Shown: positions 16,444-25,232, numbered from the stretch's first letter. The stretch: 38,671 nt of DNA from Nitrosopumilus sp. LS_AOA (GCA_001543015.1 LFLC01000056.1:1-38671); one strand, 5' to 3'. Notes: generated by a model not told the origin, from the letters alone. Program-made: numbers and translations.

Positions 16444-17295
16444 GTGTCCCGAATTGCAAATGTAGGTGTGGGGGGTAAAAACCCAGTACGAATTATGGGT
16501 ATTCTTAACACCAGTCCTGAATCATTTTATAAAAAATCTATTAGTACAACCAAAAATGACATTAAAAATTCTATAAAACAGATGGAAGACGATGGTGCCG
16601 ATTTTATTGATATTGGAGGAATGTCAACTGCCCCTTATTTGTCTACAATAGTATCAGAAAAAGTTGAAACAAGACGAATTCTTGATGCAATAAAAATAGC
16701 ACAAAATAATTCTAATTTACCAATTTCAATTGATACTTGTAGATCTAATGTCGCTAGAACTGTTTTAGAATGTGGGGTTGAAATTATCAATGATATTTCT
16801 GGATTAAAATTTGATAAAAAAATGAAAGATGTGATTTCTGAATTTACACCATCTCTAATTTTATGCGCATATAGTTCTAAAACAATTTCTGGAAATGATA
16901 TTATTTTAACTAAAAAACTTCTTAGAGAAAGCTTGAATATTGCTAAAAAATCTCATACCTCATCTGAAAAAATTGTATTAGATCCTGCAATTGGATTTTT
17001 TAGAAAAACTGGACAAGGTCCATTTTTTACAAAAATTAAATCAGATTGGGTTAAAAGAGATCTATCTATTATTAAAAATCTAAAATCAATTAAACAAAAG
17101 TATCCTATTTTGATCTCTGTTTCCAACAAATCATTTTTAGGAAATCTTTTAGGAAAAGAAAACACAACTGATCGATTATTTGGTTCGATTGCAGCTGAGA
17201 CAATTTCTGTAATTAACGGAGCAGATATTATTCGTACTCACAATGTTAGTGCCACTAAAGATGCAATTACTATTGCCTCAAAACTATCAAAATAA
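16444..17295 (+). CDS. folP: Dihydropteroate synthase
   Basis: TIM-barrel enzyme, 283 residues from GTG 16444, that condenses 6-hydroxymethylpterin diphosphate with p-aminobenzoate or, in archaeal tetrahydromethanopterin-like pathways, with an aminobenzoate derivative. Pterin-binding motifs are MGILNTSPESFY (the MG-I-L-N-x-T-P-x-S-F signature), the GADFIDIGGMST block (ordinarily D-x-GGESTRP, here GGMSTAP), SIDTCRSNVA, INDISGL and LDPAIGFF. The frame is open to a TTG at 16432, but the GTG gives the natural start (SRIANVGVGG). The GGMSTAP variant is seen in archaeal homologues, so the exact pterin substrate is open. It follows divergently from the MptE-like gene. Confidence 0.9.
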   Translation: MSRIANVGVGGKNPVRIMGILNTSPESFYKKSISTTKNDIKNSIKQMEDDGADFIDIGGMSTAPYLSTIVSEKVETRRILDAIKIAQNNSNLPISIDTCRSNVARTVLECGVEIINDISGLKFDKKMKDVISEFTPSLILCAYSSKTISGNDIILTKKLLRESLNIAKKSHTSSEKIVLDPAIGFFRKTGQGPFFTKIKSDWVKRDLSIIKNLKSIKQKYPILISVSNKSFLGNLLGKENTTDRLFGSIAAETISVINGADIIRTHNVSATKDAITIASKLSK

Positions 17296-17302
17296 CACAA
17301 AG

Positions 17303-17310
17303 GCTTATAA
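17303..17310 (+). promoter_or_regulatory. TATA-like box for guaB
   Basis: The stretch gcttataa is centred about 34 nt upstream of the TTG start of guaB, within the 45-base gap after folP. Confidence 0.45.
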
Positions 17311-17340
17311 TCAATCTTTGACCTTTTTAACAAGGTTTCA

Positions 17341-18771
17341 TTGGAATTTAAAGAAGGATTAACTTTTGACGACGTACTTCTTGTACCTAAATATTCAGAT
17401 ATCACAAGCAGAACTCAAACCAATCTGAGCACAAAATTATCTCGAAACATTTCACTAAACATTCCTTTTGTAAGTGCAAATATGGATACTGTAACTGAAT
17501 CTTCTATGGCTGTGGCCATGGCTCGTGCTGGTGGCATTGGAATCGTTCATAGATTTTTGACCATTAAAGAACAAGCACATGAGGTTCTCAAAGTGAAGCG
17601 TTCAGGTAGTATAATGATTGAAAATCCATACACTGTCTCTTTAGATAAATCAATTCAAGATGCTCAAGAATATGCTGAGGATAAAGAAATTTCTGGTTTA
17701 CTCGTTGTTGATTCTGATTCTAAATTAGTAGGAATTGTCACTGAACGTGATTTGTTATTTGCAGATTTATCTGGAAACATTTGTGATATAATGACTAAAG
17801 ATGTTATAACTGCAAAACCTGGAGTTACATTAGATGATGCAAAACAAATCTTACATCAACATAGAATTGAGAAATTACCAATAGTTGATGATTCTGGATT
17901 AATCAAAGGATTGATCACTAGTAAAGATATTACAAACAATACTGATTTTCCAAATGCCTCTAAAGATAAGAAGGGAAGACCATTAGTTGGAGCTGCAGTT
18001 GGTGTAAAGGGTGATTTTTTAGAACGAAGTGAGTCTCTTTTAGATGCAGGTGTAGATGTACTTGTTGTAGATATTGCACATGGGCATAGCGAAAATGCAA
18101 TTAGTACAATTAAAAATATTAAAAAAGCATTTCCTGATTGTGAATTAATTGCAGGAAATATTGCAACTGCTCAAGGTGCTGAGGATTTGATTAAAGCTGG
18201 AGTTGATGCAGTCAAAGTTGGAGTAGGATCTGGGTCCATTTGTATTACTAGAGTAATTACTGGTTCTGGTGTTCCTCAATTAACTGCAGTAATGGATTGT
18301 GCAAAAGTTGGTTTGGATCATGGAGTACCAATAATTTCTGATGGCGGTACAAGAACTTCTGGTGATGCTACAAAAGCATTAGCATCTGGAGCTTCATCTG
18401 TAATGGTTGGAAGTATGCTTGGAGGTACTGATGAATCACCTGGTACAGTTTTAACTAAAAATGGAAAACGCTTCAAAATTTATCGTGGAATGGCTTCACT
18501 TGGTGCTTCACTTGGTAGAAAATCAAAAGAAACAGGTTCATTTTCTTTTGATGATGATCTAAATGATTTTGTTGCAGAAGGAGTTGAAGCTATGGTTCCT
18601 TACAAAGGATCAGTGGTTGATATTTTAAAACAACTTACAGGTGGCGTTCGTTCCGGATTAAGTTATTGTGGTGCACATACTATCCCTCAAATGCAAGAAA
18701 ATGCAGAGTTTATCAAAATGTCAAGAGCTGGATTTGCAGAAAGTCAACCTCATGATGTTTCTTTAATGTAG
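17341..18771 (+). CDS. guaB: Inosine-5'-monophosphate dehydrogenase
   Basis: Oxidises IMP to XMP with NAD, the committed step to GMP; 476 residues, TTG start. The barrel begins [16 protein letters not shown] (6-21). A CBS-domain pair is inserted at about 95-200 (ENPYTVSLD through [16 protein letters not shown]) and may sense nucleotides. The catalytic loop is [11 protein letters not shown] (about 297-307), whose Cys forms the covalent XMP adduct. [19 protein letters not shown] (about 337-355), the YRGMASLGA segment and the [13 protein letters not shown]-terminal block are standard. With guaA on the other strand it supplies GMP. Confidence 0.97.
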   Translation: MEFKEGLTFDDVLLVPKYSDITSRTQTNLSTKLSRNISLNIPFVSANMDTVTESSMAVAMARAGGIGIVHRFLTIKEQAHEVLKVKRSGSIMIENPYTVSLDKSIQDAQEYAEDKEISGLLVVDSDSKLVGIVTERDLLFADLSGNICDIMTKDVITAKPGVTLDDAKQILHQHRIEKLPIVDDSGLIKGLITSKDITNNTDFPNASKDKKGRPLVGAAVGVKGDFLERSESLLDAGVDVLVVDIAHGHSENAISTIKNIKKAFPDCELIAGNIATAQGAEDLIKAGVDAVKVGVGSGSICITRVITGSGVPQLTAVMDCAKVGLDHGVPIISDGGTRTSGDATKALASGASSVMVGSMLGGTDESPGTVLTKNGKRFKIYRGMASLGASLGRKSKETGSFSFDDDLNDFVAEGVEAMVPYKGSVVDILKQLTGGVRSGLSYCGAHTIPQMQENAEFIKMSRAGFAESQPHDVSLM

Positions 18772-18800
18772 AAATCTCTTCATCAAAATCTAAAATTAGA

Positions 18801-18920
18801 TTATACGCCACTGTTAAGAATTGTATCCACTTCTATTCTATGCGTTTTACAATATAGTCCTGAATCCTTACATTCTTGACATTTTAGATATTTGTAATAG
18901 TCAATCATTTGAATGCTCAT
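18801..18920 (-). CDS. 39-aa zinc-finger microprotein
   Basis: From ATG 18920 this frame encodes 39 residues with Cys14-x2-Cys17-x6-Cys24-x2-His27 (LKCQECKDSGLYCKTHRIE), a complete set of ligands for one zinc. The frame is open to 18995, but the upstream part is low-complexity. A TATA-like box on minus (TACATAT, 18942-18948) is about 25 nt before ATG 18920 and supports the short form. An internal Met at residue 5 is an alternative start. The function is unknown. It lies alone in a roughly 350-base gap between guaB and the next plus-strand gene. Confidence 0.6.
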   Translation of the reverse strand: MSIQMIDYYKYLKCQECKDSGLYCKTHRIEVDTILNSGV

Positions 18921-18941
18921 ACAGCTTTTCCTAATTTTTTG

Positions 18942-18948
18942 ATATGTA
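18942..18948 (-). promoter_or_regulatory. TATA-like box for the 39-aa zinc microprotein
   Basis: TACATAT on the minus strand is centred about 25 nt upstream of ATG 18920, matching the leaderless spacing seen at other genes here. Confidence 0.4.
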
Positions 18949-19118
18949 TTACTGTGTGTGTTTTTTTTGATTAAACAGAGTATGAACTTCATCATTTTTT
19001 AATTTAATAATTGATTCTCACATATCTCTACATAACTAAATATGGCCAATTTTATCGATAATTTTTATTCATAACATCTTTCGCTAATTTTTTAAGAAGC
19101 ATCTAGAATCGTTGAACT

Positions 19119-19589
19119 GTGTTAGCAAAAAGAACCATTATTGGAGTAGTTGTTGGAAGTATAATTATTGCACTTGGCGGTTATTCTTTGATTATACATA
19201 TCGGACCTACTGTAGATATGGATGAATATTTTCTTGTGGTAGTTGGTGATTCTATTCCCTTAACAATTCCTGCACCTGCAGATGCACCACAATCATTGAT
19301 AATTACAGGTAATGCTTTTGATCTAAAACTTCAAAGTCCAGGTGATGGATTAAAAATACCAAATACTTCATACAAAAATGAATTGAAATTAGAATGGGCA
19401 CATGTTGAATCTGGAACTACAAAAATACTAATTCAAAACACTGGTGATTCTGATTTAGAAATTACTGCAGTAACAAAACAAACTCCAAACCCATTTGGAT
19501 TTACATTTGATGTGATGGTACTAATCACTGGAATAATCATTATTGGTATGAGTATGGGATTTACCATGAGAAAACCAAAGGGATTTTAA
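19119..19589 (+). CDS. Two-TM protein with extracytoplasmic domain, unknown function
   Basis: 156 residues, GTG start. A hydrophobic helix at about 7-28 (IIGVVVGSIIIALGGYSLII) is followed by a domain of about 100 residues that is predicted mostly beta and placed outside the membrane. A second helix lies at about 130-148 (FDVMVLITGIIIIGMSMGF), with a basic tail RKPKGF. The layout is N-in, C-in. The beta domain (VVVGDSIPLTIPAPADAPQ and IQNTGDSDLEITAV) looks like a cupredoxin- or immunoglobulin-like sandwich but lacks obvious metal ligands. I do not recognise the family. It overlaps the 3' end of pheA by four bases, convergently. Confidence 0.8.
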   Translation: MLAKRTIIGVVVGSIIIALGGYSLIIHIGPTVDMDEYFLVVVGDSIPLTIPAPADAPQSLIITGNAFDLKLQSPGDGLKIPNTSYKNELKLEWAHVESGTTKILIQNTGDSDLEITAVTKQTPNPFGFTFDVMVLITGIIIIGMSMGFTMRKPKGF

Positions 19590-20401
19590 CTTAATTTTAC
19601 TGAAGGGTACGAACCTAAAATTTTCATGAATATTGATTCCTGCTTAATTTTTTTCAACATTTCAATAATTTTAGAATTATTTTTATGTCCTTCAAAATCT
19701 ACATAGAAATTATATTCCCATGTGTTTGCTTTAGTTGGTCTTGATTCAATTTTTGTAAGATTAACATTATTTTTATGGAAATTTTCTATAATTCGATATA
19801 GTGAACCTGGTTCATGTTTTATAGAAAGAATTATCGAAGTTTTGTCATTTCCTGTTTCAGGAGATTCTTTTTTAGATAATATCAAAAATCTTGTATAATT
19901 ATTGAGGTTATTTGCAATATTCTCAGCAATGATAGGCATATTGTAAAGTGATGATGCTGTTTTACTTGCGATACTTGCACAATTTTGCTTGTTTAATTCT
20001 TTTACAATTTTCACACTACCTGCAGTATCGTATGCAGGAATTGCTTTCATTTTTTGTTTTTCAATAAATTTTCTACATTGACCCAAAGCTTGTGGATGGG
20101 AATAAACTGTATCAACATTTTCTAAATTACCAATCCCAATTAAACAATGTTCAATTTTATGATAAATTTCCCCTGTTGCATTTAGAGTTGTTGAATAAAG
20201 TAAATCATAACTTTCTCCAACACTTCCTTCTAATGAATTCTCTACAGGTAAAATTGCATATTCTGTTTTATTACTAGATGTATTTTCTAAAACTTCAGCA
20301 AATGTTCCATGTGCAATCGTTTCAATTTCCTCGTTGAAAAATAATTTTGCTGCAGCCTCACTATATGCTCCTCGTTCACCTTGGAACGAAATTTTTATCA
20401 T
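19586..20401 (-). CDS. pheA: Prephenate dehydratase
   Basis: 271 residues, a stand-alone dehydratase without chorismate mutase. It turns prephenate into phenylpyruvate for phenylalanine. The N-terminal PDT domain shows SFQGERGAYSEAAA (4-17), LPVENSLEGSVGESYDLL and the catalytic T-R-F of NYTRFLIL (near 170). The C-terminal ACT domain (about 188-265) shows HEPGSLYRIIENFHKNNVNLTKIESRP, with the GxL and ESRP motifs that bind regulatory phenylalanine, so feedback inhibition is expected. It follows csl4 by three bases and is probably co-transcribed with it. Confidence 0.95.
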   Translation of the reverse strand: MIKISFQGERGAYSEAAAKLFFNEEIETIAHGTFAEVLENTSSNKTEYAILPVENSLEGSVGESYDLLYSTTLNATGEIYHKIEHCLIGIGNLENVDTVYSHPQALGQCRKFIEKQKMKAIPAYDTAGSVKIVKELNKQNCASIASKTASSLYNMPIIAENIANNLNNYTRFLILSKKESPETGNDKTSIILSIKHEPGSLYRIIENFHKNNVNLTKIESRPTKANTWEYNFYVDFEGHKNNSKIIEMLKKIKQESIFMKILGSYPSVKLS

Positions 20402-20404
20402 ATT

Positions 20405-20956
20405 TTATTCTCTTAAACTTACAAAATCAAGTTTGCCAAAGTTTTTAGAAAGTTTTCTTTCATCAATCCATGAACAATCTGTACACTTTATTGCATCACG
20501 CATTGAGACAACTCTTCCGCCGCATTTTCTACATTTAGTATGTAAAATCCCTAATTCTGGTTCATTAATTGCTGCATGAATAGTCCCATTAATGTGGCTT
20601 ATAATTTTCAAAGTTACAATATCGTTAACTAGTGCTACATTTCTTATTCTTAAATTCCGTGTTCCGCATACACACTCCACTTTTGAAGTAGTAGGTTTGC
20701 CGTTAATGTAATCAATTGACACTGCAATCATAGATGACATTACTGCTGCAACATTTCCAACAATTACATCACCTGCTTTAGGAATGGATAGAAGTTTTGG
20801 ATGATTCACGCTGGCTACCCGTGTTGTCTTATTCATGTCTATTTCTCCAATTGTTGATGCTCTGACCATATCTCCATCATCAAATGTATTGTGTCCAGCC
20901 TCATATTCTTCAATAGATGCTATTTTTTCACCTGGAAATGTAGAATTTTCAGACAT
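20405..20956 (-). CDS. csl4: Exosome RNA-binding subunit Csl4
   Basis: 183-residue cap subunit of the archaeal RNA exosome, which recruits substrates and partners such as DnaG to the Rrp41/Rrp42 ring. The order is an N-terminal domain with PGEKIASIEEYEAGHNTFDD (8-27), a central S1 RNA-binding domain (about 60-140, KAGDVIVGNVAAVMSSMIAV), and a C-terminal zinc ribbon with C143-x2-C146 and C157-x2-C160 (CRKCGG and CTDC, approximate numbering). An AT-rich TATA-like stretch lies on minus near 20978-20986, about 26 nt upstream. It is in an operon with pheA. Confidence 0.94.
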   Translation of the reverse strand: MSENSTFPGEKIASIEEYEAGHNTFDDGDMVRASTIGEIDMNKTTRVASVNHPKLLSIPKAGDVIVGNVAAVMSSMIAVSIDYINGKPTTSKVECVCGTRNLRIRNVALVNDIVTLKIISHINGTIHAAINEPELGILHTKCRKCGGRVVSMRDAIKCTDCSWIDERKLSKNFGKLDFVSLRE

Positions 20957-21014
20957 GCTGAGATTTTTGCTTTTATGATTATAATTGTTTGTGGTCTGTA
21001 AAATCTTGGCAAAT

Positions 21015-21022
21015 CATATATC
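21015..21022 (+). promoter_or_regulatory. TATA-like box for the MDR reductase gene
   Basis: The stretch catatatc is centred about 26 nt upstream of ATG 21044, the leaderless spacing. Confidence 0.5.
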
Positions 21023-21043
21023 TCTAAAAATCTAAAAAAAATC

Positions 21044-22120
21044 ATGAAAGCTCTAGTATATGATGAATATACTATTGATGATGATTTTTCTAAAATTTTA
21101 AAAATTAAAGAAATTCCTCAACCAGAACCAAAATCAAATGAAGTAATTTTCAAAGTAAAAGCTGCTGCACTCAATTATGATGATATTTGGGGAATGAGAG
21201 GAAAACCTCTAGCAATTCCATTACCTCATATTTCTGGAACTGATGCAGCAGGTGAAGTAATTGCAATTGGAAATGATGTTAAAAATTTCAAAATAGGTGA
21301 TAGGGTGGTCTCTCATGGAAATATGTCATGTAGAGTTTGTAAAGCATGTACTGATGGACGAGAATATGATTGCAGAAAAAGAAGTATTTGGGGATTTGAA
21401 ACAGGTCCTTTATGGGGTGGATATTGTGAATTTACCCATCTTCCAGAAGTAAATGTTGTAAAAATTCCTGAGAATGTATCTTATGATCAAGCAGCTGCTG
21501 CATCAATGACATTATTGACATCATGGCATATGTTAATTGGTAGAGCAAAAATTCAACCTGGACAAATTGTATTGATAATGGGTGGTAGTTCTGGAGTTGG
21601 AAATTATGGAATTCAAATTGCAAAACTTTTTGGATGCACAGTTATTTCAACTGCTAGTCCAGACAAATTAGATAAATTATTGGAACTAGGTGCTGACTAT
21701 GTTGTAAATCATAGAAAAGATGATTGGCACAAAGAAGTCAGATCCATTGCAAAAAAAATACCAAAATCTTTAGGAGATGTACCTGGAGTAGATGTGATTT
21801 TTGAACACATTGGTGGCACTCATTGGAATAAAGAACTGACTTTACTAAATTATGGGGGAACTATTGTTACTACTGGTGCCACTACAGGTTATGATGCAAA
21901 GACTGACTTGAGACAAATTTTTTTCAAAGGAATCAATATTTTAGGCTCAACTCAAGGGACTAGGGCTGAATTAGAACAAGGTCTTTACTGGATGTCTCAA
22001 GGTAAAATTAAATCTGTTATTGATTCAGTTTATTCATTAGAACAAGCAGCTGAAGCTCACACAAAAATGCTAAAAGGTAAAGGACTATTTGGAAAAATCT
22101 TAATGAAACCGGAATTGTGA
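21044..22120 (+). CDS. MDR-superfamily reductase, crotonyl/acryloyl-CoA reductase-like
   Basis: Medium-chain dehydrogenase, 358 residues. The Rossmann motif is GGSSGVGNYGIQIAK (180-194). A structural zinc lobe has Cys96, Cys99, Cys102 and Cys110. The catalytic-zinc Cys of alcohol dehydrogenases is missing; the position reads LNYDDIWG (43-50), as in zinc-independent enoyl reductases. IWGFET (115-120), VDVIFEHIGG and ILGSTQGT resemble crotonyl-CoA carboxylase/reductase and acryloyl-CoA reductase. An alcohol dehydrogenase label would therefore mislead. In a thaumarchaeon with the 3-hydroxypropionate/4-hydroxybutyrate cycle, acryloyl-CoA to propionyl-CoA is the attractive reaction; that is inference. 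It is followed immediately by a TPR gene on the same strand. Confidence 0.8.
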   Translation: MKALVYDEYTIDDDFSKILKIKEIPQPEPKSNEVIFKVKAAALNYDDIWGMRGKPLAIPLPHISGTDAAGEVIAIGNDVKNFKIGDRVVSHGNMSCRVCKACTDGREYDCRKRSIWGFETGPLWGGYCEFTHLPEVNVVKIPENVSYDQAAAASMTLLTSWHMLIGRAKIQPGQIVLIMGGSSGVGNYGIQIAKLFGCTVISTASPDKLDKLLELGADYVVNHRKDDWHKEVRSIAKKIPKSLGDVPGVDVIFEHIGGTHWNKELTLLNYGGTIVTTGATTGYDAKTDLRQIFFKGINILGSTQGTRAELEQGLYWMSQGKIKSVIDSVYSLEQAAEAHTKMLKGKGLFGKILMKPEL

Positions 22121-22126
22121 TTGAAA

Positions 22127-22726
22127 ATGACAAATCCTAAAACAAATTCAATTTTAGATGAAGGAAATAGATTATTTCTAAAAGGAAAACTACAAGAAGC
22201 AATTTCTTATTATGATAAAATTCTAAATGAAAATCCTGATAATATTAGCTCCTTAAACAATAAAGGATATGCTCTAAGTAAACTCAAAGATTATGAAAAT
22301 GCTATGAAATGCTATGATACTGCCTTACAGATATCCCCAGATGATCTTTCTGTACAAATTAACAAAATATCCTCTCTTCGTAAACAAGGACATTTTACTA
22401 CCGCTTTATCATTATGTGATAAAATTCTAAAAATTAATCCAAAATACAATATTGTCTTGTATCATAAAGAACGAATTTTATTTTCTATGGAAAAATTTGA
22501 TGATTCTATTTTATGTTGTAATAGCATATTGAGTGAGTATCCAAATAATGGCGATGTATTGTTTGATAAATCTTGTAATCTTGTAATGCTTTCAAATATT
22601 GATGAGGCACTAAATTTATTGGAGAATGCTATTTCTCAAGGACTTCAATTCAAAGCTAAAGCAAAAAAATCAAAACTATTTGAAAAATTATCAAATAACT
22701 CTAGATTTCAAAAATTAATTTTGTAA
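22127..22726 (+). CDS. TPR-repeat protein
   Basis: 199 residues from ATG 22127 (a TTG two codons earlier is possible). It contains about four tetratricopeptide repeats, seen as periodic A-I-S-Y-Y-D-K-I-L-N-E-N-P and A-M-K-C-Y-D-T-A-L-Q-I-S-P patterns with NKGYALSKLKDYENA between them. A shorter C-terminal helix pair follows. TPR proteins are protein-interaction scaffolds; the partner is unknown. No signal or membrane segment is visible. It follows the MDR gene by six bases and may share its transcript, and its stop directly abuts that of convergent dph2. Confidence 0.88.
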   Translation: MTNPKTNSILDEGNRLFLKGKLQEAISYYDKILNENPDNISSLNNKGYALSKLKDYENAMKCYDTALQISPDDLSVQINKISSLRKQGHFTTALSLCDKILKINPKYNIVLYHKERILFSMEKFDDSILCCNSILSEYPNNGDVLFDKSCNLVMLSNIDEALNLLENAISQGLQFKAKAKKSKLFEKLSNNSRFQKLIL

Positions 22727-23722
22727 TTATAACCAGTGTGGAATTTCTAAATAACCTTCAATACTTTCATTTCGTAAAATTTTAAGAAGCGCATTTGCTT
22801 GAGGTGTAGATAATACTGGTTTATCAAATTGATTATCTGTAGAAATTCTTGGGCATGCTACTTGGATAAATGCATCAATTCCTTTTAGATTTTTTAATCT
22901 TTCATTTGTAATATCTGTCAATGCAAATAATTGAACTTCTTTTCCTTCCTTTTCTAATTCTTTTTTAATTTTTAAGGCAAATACTTTTGATAGTTGTCCT
23001 TCTTTTAATCCCACAATTACACCAAAAGACTTTGCTTCTGCTGCTTTGTAAATTGCAAGAGTAGCTTTCTTTTTTAATTTTTGAGCAAATTCTGTAACTT
23101 CTCTTATTTCGTTAAAGTATGGATCTAAAATATAAGTTGGTAAATTAGTTGACAATGCAATTCCTGCTGCATGAAAATTACTTTGTCCTAAAAATACATA
23201 GGCATCAACTTCTTTTTTTAATGCTGTTGCAGGATAAAATTCACAACCAAACACTTGACCATCATTTAACTGTCCTTTCCCTTTTCCAATTTTTACTGTG
23301 ATATTATTTTCAGTTAAAATTTTTTTGACTTTATCAACTTGATGTAAATGTTGACTATCTGTAACAAGTGAAATTGTTTTTCCTTTTAATTCATCAACAC
23401 ATTTCCTTGCAACACTATCAAAATCAATATCATCATATGCATTAATTAAGATTAAATTTTCTTCATATACTTCTGTGTTTATTGTGTGTCCAATATTGAA
23501 TTGAATTCCTGCTCCAAGAACTTTTGAACCCAATGAATTCAAATCACAAGTTCCCCATGTTGTATCAGCTAGAACATATGCTGGAATATCAAATTTCTTT
23601 GTAATTTTTTTAGCTGTTTCTTGAACTTGAGGTAAAATTCCATCAGGACCATTTAATGACACTGAACCTGGATTTTTGTCTGTGATTTCTTTGAAAATCC
23701 TTTTCTCATCTATTACAATCAA
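22727..23722 (-). CDS. dph2: Diphthamide biosynthesis enzyme Dph2
   Basis: Radical-SAM-like 4Fe-4S enzyme, 331 residues, that transfers the 3-amino-3-carboxypropyl group of SAM to the conserved histidine of elongation factor 2, step one of diphthamide. The three cluster cysteines are present in DTTWGTCD (Cys59), FGCEFYPA (Cys near 163) and QVACPRIS (Cys near 286). The order of the three repeated Rossmann-like domains matches the archaeal homodimeric enzyme. It has a TTG start at 23722. It is transcribed alone, convergent with the TPR gene (no spacer) and divergent from tiaS. Confidence 0.94.
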   Translation of the reverse strand: MIVIDEKRIFKEITDKNPGSVSLNGPDGILPQVQETAKKITKKFDIPAYVLADTTWGTCDLNSLGSKVLGAGIQFNIGHTINTEVYEENLILINAYDDIDFDSVARKCVDELKGKTISLVTDSQHLHQVDKVKKILTENNITVKIGKGKGQLNDGQVFGCEFYPATALKKEVDAYVFLGQSNFHAAGIALSTNLPTYILDPYFNEIREVTEFAQKLKKKATLAIYKAAEAKSFGVIVGLKEGQLSKVFALKIKKELEKEGKEVQLFALTDITNERLKNLKGIDAFIQVACPRISTDNQFDKPVLSTPQANALLKILRNESIEGYLEIPHWL

Positions 23723-23805
23723 TTTAGCTTGAGATTATTTTTTAATAATTTAAATCAACTGAACTGTACAACAACTAAAAATGTCTGGAATGGTTTAAAC
23801 AAATC

Positions 23806-25134
23806 ATGGAAAATGAGACTGTTCTCAATATTGGATTTGATGATACTGATTCCCCAAAAGGAATGTGTACGACATTTTTAGCCTACAAAATTGTGGATTT
23901 ACTTCAAAAACAAAAAACAGAATTTCTAGATTTTCCTAGACTTATTAGATTTAATCCAAATATTCCCTGGAAAACTAGAGGAAATGGTGCAGTCTCAATT
24001 AAAATCAAGACTAGAAATCCTTCAAAGATAAAAAAGCAAATAAAAAATCTTGTTTCAAAATATTCGGATATTGAAAATGGAGCAAATCCGGGCTTGGTAT
24101 TTTTTCAAAGTGATTCTATTCCTTCTGAGTTCGTTGATTTTAGTAATTTGGCTTTGTGGCAATTAATTAATAGAAATAGTGCAAAAAAATTTGCTGAAAA
24201 AAATAACCTCGAATTTTTTTATCAAGGTAATGGTCAGGGACTTGTAGGTGCAATTGGTGCTATTGGATATGATTTTCAAGATCATACATTAGAGCTTTTG
24301 AGTTATCGTAAAAAACAAAAATTTGGGAAAGAAAGAAAAATCTCAACTCAAAGTGTAAAAAATATGCAGGAAAAAACTTTTCCAAATACGTATAATAGTT
24401 TTGATACAAAGAAAGGACGAGTTTTAATTACACCTCATGGGCCTGATCCAGTTTTTTATGGAGTACGTGGAGAAAATGTAGATTCACTAGTTTATGCCAC
24501 AAAGATTTTGAAAAGTGATGAAAAATTAGATGGGTACATGATCTTCAAATCTAATCAAGGAACAGGTGATCATTTGAAAAATGAATTAGATTCTAAAACT
24601 ATGAAACCTTATGCTTCAGGAAAAATTACTGGAATTGTTTCGAATGTTCCAAAAATTGTTAAAGGCGGACATGTTTTTTTCAAGATTAATTCAAACAATC
24701 ATGAATTTTGGTGTGCTGTTTACAAACCAACCGGAATCTCAACTGTTGCATCACATTTGATAAAGGGTGACAAAATTCATGTAGGTGGTGGAGTTAGGAA
24801 AGCCTCAAAAAATTTTCCTAGAATTATTAATCTGGAATTTATTAAAATTATTAATCTTGAAAAGAATAATTCTATAACTAATCCACTTTGTAAAAAATGC
24901 AATAAGAAAATGAAATCTAAAGGTCAAAATCAAGGATTTCAGTGTATTCGTTGTGGTAAAAAAGCTACAAAAAAGACAAGTATCGAAATACCGAGAAAAA
25001 TAAAAAAACAACTGTACCTTCCAAAAATATCTGCTCATAGACATCTTTCAAGGCCTTTACAGAGGATTGGGATCATCAATAAATCTACAAAATTTGATAA
25101 ATCTCTTTCCTGGTTTTGTGTTTATAGAAATTAA
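23806..25134 (+). CDS. tiaS: tRNA(Ile2) 2-agmatinylcytidine synthetase TiaS
   Basis: Archaeal enzyme that uses ATP and agmatine to convert C34 of the CAU anticodon of tRNA-Ile2 to agmatidine, so that it reads AUA and not AUG. 442 residues, near the usual 420-450. Seen are the N-terminal GFDDTDSPKGMCTTFLA (10-26), RGNGAVSI, a central block with TPHGPDPVFYGVRGE, an OB-fold region (about 265-345, ITGIVSNVPKIVKGGHVFF), and a C-terminal zinc ribbon CKKCNKK with CIRCGKK. It must reject initiator and elongator tRNA-Met, which share the CAU anticodon. Its stop lies one base from the 3' end of an initiator tRNA gene on the opposite strand. Confidence 0.96.
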   Translation: MENETVLNIGFDDTDSPKGMCTTFLAYKIVDLLQKQKTEFLDFPRLIRFNPNIPWKTRGNGAVSIKIKTRNPSKIKKQIKNLVSKYSDIENGANPGLVFFQSDSIPSEFVDFSNLALWQLINRNSAKKFAEKNNLEFFYQGNGQGLVGAIGAIGYDFQDHTLELLSYRKKQKFGKERKISTQSVKNMQEKTFPNTYNSFDTKKGRVLITPHGPDPVFYGVRGENVDSLVYATKILKSDEKLDGYMIFKSNQGTGDHLKNELDSKTMKPYASGKITGIVSNVPKIVKGGHVFFKINSNNHEFWCAVYKPTGISTVASHLIKGDKIHVGGGVRKASKNFPRIINLEFIKIINLEKNNSITNPLCKKCNKKMKSKGQNQGFQCIRCGKKATKKTSIEIPRKIKKQLYLPKISAHRHLSRPLQRIGIINKSTKFDKSLSWFCVYRN

Positions 25135-25135
25135 G

Positions 25136-25210
25136 TAGCGAGGAGTAGATTTGAACTACTGATTTGTGGGTTATGAGCCCGCCGGGATGACCTTACTTCC
25201 CCACCTCGCT
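25136..25210 (-). tRNA. Initiator tRNA-Met (CAU)
   Basis: On the minus strand a cloverleaf forms: acceptor stem AGCGAGG/CCTCGCT (7 bp), D stem GGGA/TCCC, anticodon stem GCGGG/CCCAC around loop CTCATAA, T stem AGTAG/CTACT with loop TTCAAAT, and discriminator A. The anticodon is CAU. Archaeal initiator features are present: an A1-U72 pair and three G-C pairs (GGG/CCC) at the bottom of the anticodon stem. Position 28-42 is a C-A mismatch. No intron is present and CCA is not encoded. The first-base A1 and GGG/CCC pattern argue against tRNA-Ile2 or elongator Met. Confidence 0.93.
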
Positions 25211-25232
25211 GATTCATAAATCACGATTTGCC

